A stretch of DNA of 64,000 nt from the NCBI GenBank assembly GCA_013822725.1, contig PNKX01000005.1, positions 184,582 through 248,581 of the forward strand, written 5' to 3'. Under the pieces are notes generated by a model. It was not told the DNA's origin. It did no database searches and saw only the letters and a list, made by a program, of their open reading frames with translations. Origin of the DNA: Pirellula sp. (GTDB lineage Bacteria > Planctomycetota > Planctomycetia > Pirellulales > Lacipirellulaceae). A program made the position numbers and the translations under genes. Shown here one piece after another: positions 51,026 through 58,858 of the stretch. Position 1 is the stretch's first letter; every line of letters starts with the position of its first letter.

Positions 51026-52054
51026 ATGTCATCCATCCCCACATCGCTGCCGTCGCGCTGGCCCCATCGTTGGGCTTGGCTGCTCGCGTGCGCGACGTTT
51101 CCGCTCGTCTGGTGGGGAGGGTTCGTCACTGCGACCGGTTCGGGGATGGCCTTCAAGGATTGGCTCACCTCCGATGGCGTTTTCATGCCGATTTATCCCT
51201 GGTTGAGCTCAACCGGGGATAAGTTCATCGAGCATGGCCACCGCCTACTCGGCATGCTGGCCGGCATCCTCACGATCGCGCTCGTCGCGTCGCTCTATCT
51301 GGGCGAACCGCGACGTTGGGTTCGCCGCTATGGCATCGCGCTTCTTGTTGGCGTGATCGCCCAAGGCGTCCTCGGCGGGATGAGGGTGATGCTCGACGAG
51401 CGCTTGCTCGCCCTAATTCATGGCTGCACCGGCCCGCTATTTTTCGCGGCCGCTGCGGGGATGATTCCGATTACATCGCGTCGCTGGCTCGCTGAAGCGA
51501 TGCCAGCCGAAGGAACGCCGTTCAATGCTATCGCATCCCAGGCAACGCCTAAGCTCCTCCGCCTCGCGATCCTCACCACGGTCCTCGCCTACCTCCAACT
51601 AGTCGTCGGCGCCGTCGTGCGGCACAGCCCGCTGATGCTTACCGAGGCCGCCCCGCGGATTTTCCAGATTGCGGTTTACTTCCACCTGCTGCTTGCGGCG
51701 GCGGTGACGTTCCACGTCTTGCTGCTCGCCCACAAGTGCTTTTGGGGCCGGGTTTGCCGCACTCCAGCCGTATCGCTCGCCCTGCTCATCGGGTTGCAGT
51801 TGCTGCTCGGCGTCTCAACCTGGATGATGAAATATGGCTTCCCGCAATGGGCAGCCCGCTTCGTCGGCGAGACCGGCCACTTCAACCGGGCCGATGACAT
51901 GGCCAGCGCAGTGATTGTGACTGCTCATGGCGCCATCGGCTCGCTGATCGTCGCACTCGCCGTGGTCGTCGCCCTGCGCGTCGGCCGACAACTTGGTCTC
52001 CCCCATCCCGCCTCACGCCCCAGCAGCATCCGCATCGCCGGGGTCCTCGCATGA
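51026..52054 (+). CDS. ctaA: Haem A synthase (CtaA/Cox15)
   Basis: 342 residues, eight helices expected. It has the conserved EHGHRLLGMLAGI motif and further His in LIHGCTGPLFF, YFHLLLAA and VTAHGAIGS, matching the two haem-binding bundles of CtaA/Cox15. It oxidises haem O to haem A for the oxidase encoded just upstream. ATGA overlap with ctaB (52051-52054) couples the two. Confidence 0.93.
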   Translation: MSSIPTSLPSRWPHRWAWLLACATFPLVWWGGFVTATGSGMAFKDWLTSDGVFMPIYPWLSSTGDKFIEHGHRLLGMLAGILTIALVASLYLGEPRRWVRRYGIALLVGVIAQGVLGGMRVMLDERLLALIHGCTGPLFFAAAAGMIPITSRRWLAEAMPAEGTPFNAIASQATPKLLRLAILTTVLAYLQLVVGAVVRHSPLMLTEAAPRIFQIAVYFHLLLAAAVTFHVLLLAHKCFWGRVCRTPAVSLALLIGLQLLLGVSTWMMKYGFPQWAARFVGETGHFNRADDMASAVIVTAHGAIGSLIVALAVVVALRVGRQLGLPHPASRPSSIRIAGVLA

Positions 52055-53001
52055 ACCGCCCGAATCCCACCCAAATCGTTGCCGAAGCCGCCTCCGCCGA
52101 CCCCCGTTCGGTCGGCGCGTTGAGCCTGCTCGCCGCCGTCGCCGCTCGCTTGAGCGACTACCTGGAACTGACCAAGCCGCGCATCGTCGTGCTGGAGCTG
52201 ATCGTCGCCGGCGCCGCCGCGGCTCTCGCCTCGCCGCAAGGGCTGAACGTGCCGGTGGTGATTCAAGCCCTCGCCGCCACGGCGCTCGTTGCCGGCAGCG
52301 CGAGCATCGCCAACCAGTGGCTCGAACGCCGCATCGACCTCCGCATGCGCCGCACCGCGAACCGCCCGCTGCCGGCGGGCCGCGTGTCGAGCGCCGAAGC
52401 GATTGTGCTGTGCGTCGCCACGCTTATCGCCGGCGTGGCCTGGCTCGGCCTGCAGGTGAACTGGACGACGTCGCTGCTGGGCGTCGCCAGTTGGATCACC
52501 TACGTCGTCATCTACACGCCGCTCAAGCAGATCTCGCCCGCCAACACCGCCGTCGGCGCCGTCGCGGGAGCGATTCCGATTCTGATGGGCTGGACCGCCA
52601 CCGGCGCTCCACTCGATCTCACCGCATGGACGCTCGCCGGGGTGCTCTTCCTCTGGCAGTTTCCCCACTTTATGGCGATCGCCTGGCTCTACCGCGGCGA
52701 ATACGCCAAAGCGGGCCACCAAATGCTCACCGTCGTCGACCCCACCGGCGCCCGCGCCGGCGCGCAGGCGATCATCGGCGCGCTGTTGGTAATTCCCGTC
52801 AGCATGATCCCCGCGACGCTCCCTACGAGCGGCAGCCCTTCGCTCTACAGCCTTTGGGCGATCGCCCTCGGCGGCGTTCAATTCGCGCTCGCCGTCCGCT
52901 TCGCCGTCAACCGCGACGAATCGTCCGCCCGCTGGCTCCTCCGCGCCACGCTGATTTACCTCCCAGCTTGGATGACTCTCCTCTTGATGGTTTCGGTGTA
53001 A
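52051..53001 (+). CDS. ctaB: Protohaem IX farnesyltransferase (haem O synthase)
   Basis: 316 residues. The UbiA-family motif is TKPRIVVLE with NQWLERRIDLRMRRTANRPL (the NDxxDxxxD-like site), and there are about eight helices. It makes haem O from haem B, the substrate of CtaA. Followed by a family L repeat before coxC. Confidence 0.93.
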   Translation: MNRPNPTQIVAEAASADPRSVGALSLLAAVAARLSDYLELTKPRIVVLELIVAGAAAALASPQGLNVPVVIQALAATALVAGSASIANQWLERRIDLRMRRTANRPLPAGRVSSAEAIVLCVATLIAGVAWLGLQVNWTTSLLGVASWITYVVIYTPLKQISPANTAVGAVAGAIPILMGWTATGAPLDLTAWTLAGVLFLWQFPHFMAIAWLYRGEYAKAGHQMLTVVDPTGARAGAQAIIGALLVIPVSMIPATLPTSGSPSLYSLWAIALGGVQFALAVRFAVNRDESSARWLLRATLIYLPAWMTLLLMVSV

Positions 53002-53005
53002 GTCT

Positions 53006-53047
53006 TTTCCAAATCAGAAATCATAAATCCCAAATCATAAATCTGAT
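53006..53047. repeat. AT-rich repeat, family L
   Basis: Direct and inverted AAATCATAAAT units (AATCAGAAATCATAAATCCC, AAATCATAAATCTGAT) in the 55-bp gap between ctaB and coxC. It is striking in a GC-rich genome. Confidence 0.65.
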
Positions 53048-53056
53048 CACCTACCC

Positions 53057-54124
53057 ATGAGCGATCATTCCCACTCGGCCCACCCGCCGAAGCTTGAGTA
53101 TCAGCCGGCTTTGCCGATTCCCAACGGCAAGCTCTGCCTGTGGCTGTTCCTCTCGACCGAGATCATGTTCTTCGCCGGTTTGATCGGCGCGTACATCGTC
53201 CTCCGCTTCGGCGCCCCCGCGTGGCCCAGCACCCACGACGTTCACCTCGTCGAGCTGATGGGCGCCATCAACACGGCCGTGCTGATTGGTTCGAGCATCA
53301 CCGTCGTTCTCGCCCTCGAAGCGGCGAAGCAAAACAACGCCTCGCTCGCCAAGAGTTGGATCGTGCTGACGCTCGTTCTAGGGAGCGTGTTCCTCGGCGT
53401 GAAAGCGTTCGAGTACCGGGCCAAGTTCTCGCACGGCATCTATCCCGGCTTGCCTCACAGCGGCATCTACGAAAGCGCCAACGTCAACTACGCCGCCGCC
53501 GTCCGGCTGCGAGTGGCGGAGTTGAAGAATCCGCTCGCCGCACAAGAGAAGCGAACCGAAGAGGAAGACGCGAAGATCCAGGTGCTCGATTCGATTGCGG
53601 CCGAACTCGACGTCGCTGAGAAGACGCTTCGCGACAATCCCGAGTCTCCAGAAGGCCGCGTGCTGTTGCTGCGGCTCGCCGATCGCATTTATCCTCGCGC
53701 CAGCGTCCACGCGCTGCAGGACGGCAATATGCACGACGAGCGGGAGCATCTAAAGATCGAAGATGATCAGGACCCGCTGGAAGAAGAGATTGAAAAGGCC
53801 GCCTCCGCCGGCACGCCGCTGTTGACGCTCGCCTCGGCCGAAACGTCGCACGCCGACGCCGGGCACCTCATCGGCCTCAACGATCAATATCCCTGGCTCA
53901 AGCTGCCGATCATGATCCCCGGCGGCAATACGTGGGCCAGCACCTACTTCCTGGTCACCGGCTTCCACGCCATCCACGTCATTGTCGGCCTGATCGCCTT
54001 CGGCCTCCTTTGCACGCAAACGCTGAACGCCGCCTACAGCGGCGTCATCGAGAACGTCGGCCTCTATTGGCATTTCGTCGACCTCGTATGGATTTTCCTC
54101 TTCCCGCTCCTTTATCTGTTCTAA
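53057..54124 (+). CDS. coxC: Cytochrome c oxidase subunit III with large insertion
   Basis: 355 residues, about 150 longer than usual. The family pattern is normal up to [16 protein letters not shown] (~116-131) and resumes at [20 protein letters not shown] (~289). The ~155 residues in between are hydrophilic, Glu/Ala-rich and likely helical ([20 protein letters not shown]). The insertion is in the loop between helices of the second bundle. It may contact a partner such as the dihaem or giant cytochrome. Confidence 0.92.
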   Translation: MSDHSHSAHPPKLEYQPALPIPNGKLCLWLFLSTEIMFFAGLIGAYIVLRFGAPAWPSTHDVHLVELMGAINTAVLIGSSITVVLALEAAKQNNASLAKSWIVLTLVLGSVFLGVKAFEYRAKFSHGIYPGLPHSGIYESANVNYAAAVRLRVAELKNPLAAQEKRTEEEDAKIQVLDSIAAELDVAEKTLRDNPESPEGRVLLLRLADRIYPRASVHALQDGNMHDEREHLKIEDDQDPLEEEIEKAASAGTPLLTLASAETSHADAGHLIGLNDQYPWLKLPIMIPGGNTWASTYFLVTGFHAIHVIVGLIAFGLLCTQTLNAAYSGVIENVGLYWHFVDLVWIFLFPLLYLF

Positions 54125-54134
54125 AATTGCAATC

Positions 54135-54163
54135 TAGCCGCGGGTCAACGATCCGCCGGAGCG
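54135..54163. repeat. Family N repeat copy 1
   Basis: TAGCCGCGGGTCAACGATCC-GCCGGAGCG, between coxC and coxD. Near-identical copies at 58681-58709 and (shorter) 58859-58880. Confidence 0.75.
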
Positions 54164-54173
54164 AACTAAGGAT

Positions 54174-54644
54174 ATGGCCAACTTGTCGCACGACCCTGCT
54201 CACCAATCGTTTGACGCCGCCGACCCCCATAGCGCCGAGCATGGCCATGGCGGCAGCACTCGCACTTACGTCATGGTGGCGCTGGCGCTCGTCTTCCTCA
54301 CCGCCTGCTCCTATTGGACCTACACGCCGTTCTGGCCGTTTGGCGACAACCTCGCCATCAAGCGGACCTGGATGATGGCCGTCTCCTGTACGAAGGCGAT
54401 GCTGGTCATTTTGTTCTTCATGCATTTGAAGTGGGAAGCGAACTGGAAGTGGGTCCTCACCGTGCCGGCGAGCATGATGTCGCTGCTGCTGGTGTTGGCG
54501 CTGGTCCCTGACGTCGGTCGGAGGATGAGAGGCGCTAGCCGCGAGCGTATGACCCATGCGGCCGAGCTGTCGGCCCCCGCAGCTGCCGGCAAGTCTGGCA
54601 CGGCCTTGCATCCCGCTGAGCATCCGGCTGGCGAGAAGCACTAG
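54174..54644 (+). CDS. coxD: Cytochrome c oxidase subunit IV (prokaryotic type)
   Basis: 156 residues. A His-rich N-terminus leads to three helices with the family pattern SCTKAMLVILFFMHLKWE. It stabilises the oxidase in known complexes. The C-terminal ~45 residues are an Ala/Pro/His tail. Last structural gene of the oxidase in this cluster. Confidence 0.88.
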   Translation: MANLSHDPAHQSFDAADPHSAEHGHGGSTRTYVMVALALVFLTACSYWTYTPFWPFGDNLAIKRTWMMAVSCTKAMLVILFFMHLKWEANWKWVLTVPASMMSLLLVLALVPDVGRRMRGASRERMTHAAELSAPAAAGKSGTALHPAEHPAGEKH

Positions 54645-54670
54645 AGCCGGCGTGTTGTAACGAAAGTCGT

Positions 54671-54740
54671 GTGGCACGCCCTGAAAGGGCGTGGTCGCCC
54701 CTCGCGACAGTTCTTCTACGCCCTTTCAGGGCGTGCCACC
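54671..54740. repeat. Composite inverted repeat, family E
   Basis: Hairpin GTGGCACGCCCTGAAAGGGC-GTGG and its inverse ACGCCCTTTCAGGGCGTGCC-AC surround a ~23-bp centre. The design matches family C. It lies between coxD and the ABC ATPase gene. Confidence 0.88.
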
Positions 54741-54822
54741 CGTTCGTGCATGGACGCCGCCGAACGCTGGAAACCCCGCCCCGGGCCTTGCGTTGCCCCT
54801 CACGGGCATCGACATTAACACG

Positions 54823-55794
54823 ATGCCTGCCATCGCCGCTCACCACGTTTCCTATCGCTACGGCGACCGTCTCGCCGTCGACGATCTCTCGCTGGAAGTC
54901 GCCGAGGGCGAAGTCTTCGCCTTCCTCGGCCCCAACGGCAGCGGCAAGACGACGCTGTTTCGCTTGCTGTCGACGCTGATCCCGCTCCAGCAGGGCGAGA
55001 TCGCGATCCTAGGGCACGACCTGCGCCGCGAAACGACCGCCGTCCGCCGGCAACTCGGCGTCGTCTTCCAGTCGCCGAGCCTCGACAAGAAGCTGACGGT
55101 CGCCGAGAACCTCCGCCATCAGGGTCGCCTGTACGGCCTCTCGACGAGCGAACTGGCGTCGCGCCGTGACGAGTTGCTTGGCGCCGTCGGCCTCACCGAG
55201 CGCGCGAACGATCTGGTCGAAACGCTTTCGGGCGGCATGCGTCGCCGCGTCGAACTTGCCAAGAGCATGCTCCACCGCCCGCGGTTGCTGCTGCTCGACG
55301 AACCAAGCACCGGCCTCGATCCCGGCGCCCGCAGCGACCTCTGGAAGTACCTTCGCCAGGTCCGCGAGCGCGAGGGGACGACGATCGTGCTGACGACGCA
55401 CTTGCTCGACGAAGCTGATCGCGCCGATCGCATTGCTATCATGCATCAAGGGAAATTAGTGGCGCTCGATCCGCCTGAAACCCTACGCGCCGCGCTCGGT
55501 GGCGACGCCATCACGATCAAGACGGAACGCCCCGCTGAACTCGCCGCCGGCATCCGCGAGCGCTTCCAATGCGAACCCAAAGTCATCGACGGCGCCCTCC
55601 GCCTGGAGCAAGCCGACGGCCACCAGTGGATCGCCCGCCTGGTCGAAGCCTTCCCAGCCGACATCCAGACGATCACCCTCGGCAAGCCGACGTTGGAAGA
55701 CGTCTTCATCGCCCGCACTGGGCACCGCTTCTTCGGCGATGTTCCTGCGGATGCTGAAACTTCGGGGAAGAAGAAACGAAAGGGACGCGGATGA
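54823..55794 (+). CDS. ABC transporter ATP-binding protein
   Basis: 323 residues from ATG 54823 (MPAIAAHHVSYRYGDRL); the upstream in-frame sequence overlaps the repeat. Walker A GPNGSGKTTL, signature LSGGMRRRVELAK, Walker B LLLLDEPSTGLDP, and a C-terminal ~90-residue extension as in DrrA/NodI exporters. It pairs with the ABC-2 permease downstream. Location between oxidase and SCO genes suggests a role in oxidase maturation (as NosFY does for nitrous oxide reductase), which is inference. The final residues (GRG) and the stop are encoded by a family B repeat arm. Confidence 0.9.
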   Translation: MPAIAAHHVSYRYGDRLAVDDLSLEVAEGEVFAFLGPNGSGKTTLFRLLSTLIPLQQGEIAILGHDLRRETTAVRRQLGVVFQSPSLDKKLTVAENLRHQGRLYGLSTSELASRRDELLGAVGLTERANDLVETLSGGMRRRVELAKSMLHRPRLLLLDEPSTGLDPGARSDLWKYLRQVREREGTTIVLTTHLLDEADRADRIAIMHQGKLVALDPPETLRAALGGDAITIKTERPAELAAGIRERFQCEPKVIDGALRLEQADGHQWIARLVEAFPADIQTITLGKPTLEDVFIARTGHRFFGDVPADAETSGKKKRKGRG

Positions 55795-55884
55795 ACGCGG
55801 ATGTAGCGGATCGGCGCGGATTTCATTCGAGCCGCTTCTGCCCGATCCGCGAGAATCCGCTAAATCCGTGTCAATCCGCGTTCT
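55783..55884. repeat. Inverted repeat, family B alone
   Basis: GGACGCGGATGAACGCGGAT, GCGGATCGGCGCGGATT and the inverse side GATCCGCGAGAATCCGC, TCAATCCGCGTTC. It begins inside the last codons of the ABC ATPase gene and ends 18 bp before the permease start. Confidence 0.8.
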
Positions 55885-55902
55885 ATTCGTCGAATCGAAA
55901 CT

Positions 55903-56730
55903 ATGAGCACTGCAACCGTCTCTGCATCGCCTTCTTTGCCGGTCATCATGACGCTCGCGCATCGCGAGCTTGTCCGCTTCTTCCGCCAGCGGAACCGCGT
56001 CTTCGGCGCCCTCGGCCAGCCGATCATCTTCTGGCTGTTGTTCAGCGAAGGCTTGCGCGGCAACCAGCTCGACTACGCCCATTTCTTTCCGGGCACGTTG
56101 GTGATGATCCTGCTCTTCACAGCGATCTTCGCGACGATCACGATCATCGAAGATCGCAACGAGGGTTTCCTGCAATCGGTGCTCGTGGCGCCCGCCCCGC
56201 GGTGGGCGATGGTGCTGGGGAAGATCCTCGGCGGCGCCGCGATTGCGATGATCCAGGGGCTGCTGTTTCTGATCCTGGGAGCGCTGACTCTCGGCCTCGA
56301 TAGCTCGTCGGCGGAGATTGCGCTGGCCGTCGTCCTGATGGGACTGATCTCCATGGCTCTGACTGGTCTCGGCTTCACGATTGCTTGGCGGATGGAGTCG
56401 ACGCACGGCTTCCACGCCATCATGAGCGTTTTCCTGCTGCCGATGTGGCTCCTCTCCGGAGCCTTCTTCCCTGGCGGCGGCAGCGGCTGGTTGGCTTGGG
56501 TGATCCGCCTCAATCCCCTCACCTACGGCGTCGCGGGCCTCCGCCACTACCTACATTTCGCTCCCCAGGCGAGCCGGGGGCTTAATGCCCCTGGTCCTCC
56601 CCCCCTCCCCCCCGTCGACGCCCTCCCGCCTCTCGCCGTATGCTGGATAGTCACCGCCTCCTTCGCCCTACTGATGCTCGCCGCCGCCTGGCGCATCGCC
56701 GCGACAAGGACGACGGGCGATATGAAGTGA
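55903..56730 (+). CDS. ABC-2 type transporter permease
   Basis: 275 residues with six helices: MTLAHRELVRFFRQRNRVFG, then the ABC-2 core (TIIEDRNEGFLQSVLVAPAP; LLPMWLLSGAFFPGG). Partner of the upstream ATPase. Between helices 5 and 6 lies a Pro-rich stretch (APQASRGLNAPGPPPLPPVD, ~223-242) whose DNA (about 56563-56592) matches the family C repeat arm, so a repeat seems to have been absorbed into the coding region. Confidence 0.88.
   Translation: MSTATVSASPSLPVIMTLAHRELVRFFRQRNRVFGALGQPIIFWLLFSEGLRGNQLDYAHFFPGTLVMILLFTAIFATITIIEDRNEGFLQSVLVAPAPRWAMVLGKILGGAAIAMIQGLLFLILGALTLGLDSSSAEIALAVVLMGLISMALTGLGFTIAWRMESTHGFHAIMSVFLLPMWLLSGAFFPGGGSGWLAWVIRLNPLTYGVAGLRHYLHFAPQASRGLNAPGPPPLPPVDALPPLAVCWIVTASFALLMLAAAWRIAATRTTGDMK
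56563..56592. repeat. Family C-like arm inside a coding region
   Basis: CCCCAGGCGAGCCGGGGGCT followed by TAATGCCCCTGG, comparable with CCCTGGCGGAGCCAGGGGCT-TAAGTGCCCC at 17420-17447. It is in frame within the ABC-2 permease gene. Confidence 0.6.
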
Positions 56731-56833
56731 AGGGTTCAGTGGCGAGGGTTCAGGGTTCAGTGAAGGCGGCGTCGAGCTGTCGATGGTTGAACTCCGAACT
56801 TTCTCCCCTCTGAACCCCGAACCCTGAACCCTT
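56731..56833. repeat. Inverted repeat, family F
   Basis: GTTCAGTGGCGAGGGTTCAG, GGTTCAG on the left and CTGAACCCCGAACCCTGAAC on the right. It starts right after the permease stop and ends 10 bp before the SCO start. Confidence 0.85.
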
Positions 56834-56843
56834 ACCGCTCCCT

Positions 56844-57533
56844 ATGAACAACTCCGCCTTACCCTACTGGCTCGCGCTCGCCGTCGTGCTCGCCGCCTCC
56901 TACGGCGGGTTCAAGGTCTATCAAGTCGAGCGTAATCGCCGCGAGGCGGCTATCGCCGCCGAAGAACTCAGCCTCCCGCCGATCACCGATTTCGAGCTCA
57001 CCAAAAGCGACGGCACGCCGTTCCGCTCGGCCGACATGAAGGGGAAAGTCTGGATCGCCAGCTTCTTCTTTTCGACCTGCCCCGGCAGCTGCACGCGGCT
57101 CAACCAGAACATCAAGTACCTATCGTCGCTCGACGAAATCGCCGACGCCGACTGGGTGAGCATCACCGTCGATCCTGCCACCGACACGCTCCCAGTCCTC
57201 GCCGCAAAGGCGAAGGAACTGAACGCCGACCCCGAACGCTGGTATTTCTGCCGCGGCGAGTTCGACGACGTGCGCCGCATCGCCCACGACTACATGAAGG
57301 TTGGCGGCGTCAGCCTCAAGGGGCATAACGACTTCGCGGTGATTATCGACAAGCAAGGTGAGATCGCGGGGATGTTCAACGCCGTCAGTACGAATGATTC
57401 GAAGAAGGGCGTCGAGGTGATCAAACGGGCGCTGGCGGAGGAGTATGTGCCGAAGAAGGAAAAGGCGCCACCGACGCCTGTCATTGAAGCAAAGCAGGAA
57501 GAAGTCGCATTAGCCCCGGAAGGGGCGAAATGA
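56844..57533 (+). CDS. SCO1/SenC-family copper chaperone
   Basis: 229 residues. One N-terminal anchor helix and a thioredoxin-like fold with the copper/thiol motif TCPGSC (Cys79, Cys83) and His161 in LKGHNDFAVI. SCO proteins deliver copper to CuA of subunit II. The last residues (LAPEGAK) and the stop lie inside the first arm of a family D repeat, so the C-terminus has probably been set by the repeat. Confidence 0.92.
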   Translation: MNNSALPYWLALAVVLAASYGGFKVYQVERNRREAAIAAEELSLPPITDFELTKSDGTPFRSADMKGKVWIASFFFSTCPGSCTRLNQNIKYLSSLDEIADADWVSITVDPATDTLPVLAAKAKELNADPERWYFCRGEFDDVRRIAHDYMKVGGVSLKGHNDFAVIIDKQGEIAGMFNAVSTNDSKKGVEVIKRALAEEYVPKKEKAPPTPVIEAKQEEVALAPEGAK

Positions 57534-57710
57534 TGTAGCCGGGGGCGTGAGCCCCCGGAATGATTGCAAACAACGAACAGAGCCCCGGAGGGGCGACACA
57601 GTTCCCCTGCATTTGGTAATGCGGTATCGCCCCTCCGGGGCTCGAGTCAATGATTGCCTCGCAACCGGGGGCTCACGCCCCCGGCTACATCATGCCGCTC
57701 CTCTGGAGCT
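57512..57710. repeat. Nested composite palindrome, family D copy 3
   Basis: 199 bp, the most regular copy: AGCCCCGGAAGGGGC / GCTCCTCTGGAGCT outer, CCGGGGGCGTGAGCCCCCGG / CCGGGGGCTCACGCCCCCGG middle, AGCCCCGGAGGGGCGA / TCGCCCCTCCGGGGCT inner, and a small CCGCATTACCAAAT-like centre. It starts within the SCO gene and ends 43 bp before the DUF420 start. Confidence 0.9.
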
Positions 57711-57753
57711 AAATGCCGAGTTGCGGTTACCAACGCTCGCCCAATACTCAGAT

Positions 57754-58359
57754 ATGCATTCAACTCTCAAACTCGACGCTCTGCTTCCCATCGCCAGGGC
57801 AGGGGAGTGGCTTTCCATGCTCCCCTTAGCAGCCGGCGCCCACCCGCTGGTCCATCTCAACGCCGCCCTCAATGCCCTAGCGACGCTGCTGCTATTGCTC
57901 GGCCTCTGGCAGATCAAACGGGGTCGCGAGCTTCCCCATGGTCGCGTGATGCTCTCGGCGCTGTTCGTCTCAGCGATGTTCCTGACGAGCTACCTCACAT
58001 ACCACTTCGCCGTCCAGCTGACGGTCCGTTTCACCCACCCCGGGCCGGTGAAATACGCCTACTATGCCATCCTGCTGTCGCACGTGCTCCTGGCGGTTTC
58101 GGTCCCCTTTTTGGCCGTTGCCGCGACGATTTACGGCGTCCGGGCGGTCGGCTGGGGGAAGGCGGCGGCCCTGCCCCCCGAAGAAAAGGCCCGCAATCGA
58201 GCCAAACACCTGAAAGTCGTCCGCTGGGCGTTTCCGATCTGGCTTTACGTCTCGGTGACCGGGGTGGTGGTCTACCTGATGCTCTATCACCTCTGGCCGT
58301 CCGCCGAGTTGAATCCTACACTAGAGGCAGTTCCGCCCGCCGTTTCGGCTCCCGGCTGA
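57754..58359 (+). CDS. DUF420-family membrane protein
   Basis: 201 residues from ATG 57754 (MHSTLKLDALLPIARAG). Five helices with His in HPLVHLNAALNAL, YLTYHFAVQL and ILLSHVLLAV, the pattern of DUF420. Members (CtaM in Bacillus/Staphylococcus) are required for haem-copper oxidase maturation. Its place after SCO fits an assembly role. Confidence 0.87.
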   Translation: MHSTLKLDALLPIARAGEWLSMLPLAAGAHPLVHLNAALNALATLLLLLGLWQIKRGRELPHGRVMLSALFVSAMFLTSYLTYHFAVQLTVRFTHPGPVKYAYYAILLSHVLLAVSVPFLAVAATIYGVRAVGWGKAAALPPEEKARNRAKHLKVVRWAFPIWLYVSVTGVVVYLMLYHLWPSAELNPTLEAVPPAVSAPG

Positions 58360-58413
58360 ATCGCATTGCAGCCCCCGGCTCCGCCGGGGGGTAGCCCACT
58401 CGCGAGGCGTCCC

Positions 58414-58683
58414 ATGCTCAAGCGACTCGTCAACGATCACATCATCGCTTGCGGCTTAGCGCTGCTAGTTGTCGCCGTTTTAAACGACGTCGCCACCGCC
58501 TGCCCCACCTGCCGCGAAGGCCTCGCTGAAAACGACCCCCACGGCCAATCGATGGCGGCGGGCTACTACTACAGCATCCTGTTTATGATGTCGATGCCCT
58601 TTATCATCCTCACCACGTTCGGCAGCGTCTGCTACCGTTCGGTGAAGCGCGCTCAGGCCGAACGCGACGCCGCTGAAAAGTAG
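58414..58683 (+). CDS. Small membrane protein of cox cluster
   Basis: 89 residues from ATG 58414 (MLKRLVNDHIIACG). An N-terminal signal or helix is followed by ACPTCREGL (a CxxC) and a second helix (YYSILFMMSMPFIILTTFG). It is probably an envelope protein with a thiol pair for assembly or redox. Its TAG stop is the first triplet of a family N repeat. Confidence 0.7.
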   Translation: MLKRLVNDHIIACGLALLVVAVLNDVATACPTCREGLAENDPHGQSMAAGYYYSILFMMSMPFIILTTFGSVCYRSVKRAQAERDAAEK

Positions 58684-58709
58684 CCGCGGGTCAACGACCC
58701 GCCGGAGCG
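58681..58709. repeat. Family N repeat copy 2
   Basis: TAGCCGCGGGTCAACGACCC-GCCGGAGCG. The initial TAG is the stop codon of the preceding small gene. A third, shorter copy overlaps the DUF983 stop (58859-58880). Confidence 0.78.
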
Positions 58710-58724
58710 TCGTTCGTACAAAGA

Positions 58725-58833
58725 ATAGAACGCGGATTTGCGCGGATAACTGTGGAGCAGTTGGTCGAAATCACGTTTCCACGCGCCAGTTGATTGATCC
58801 GCGGAAATCCGTTAAATCCGCGATCATACGCGT
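58725..58833. repeat. Inverted repeat, family B variant
   Basis: GAACGCGGATTTGCGCGGAT on the left, GATCCGCGGAAATCCG-TTAAATCCGCG on the right, around a ~50-bp centre between two convergent genes. Related to 55783-55884. Confidence 0.8.
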
Positions 58834-58858
58834 CCCATTCTTCTCTCAATAATCTTAC

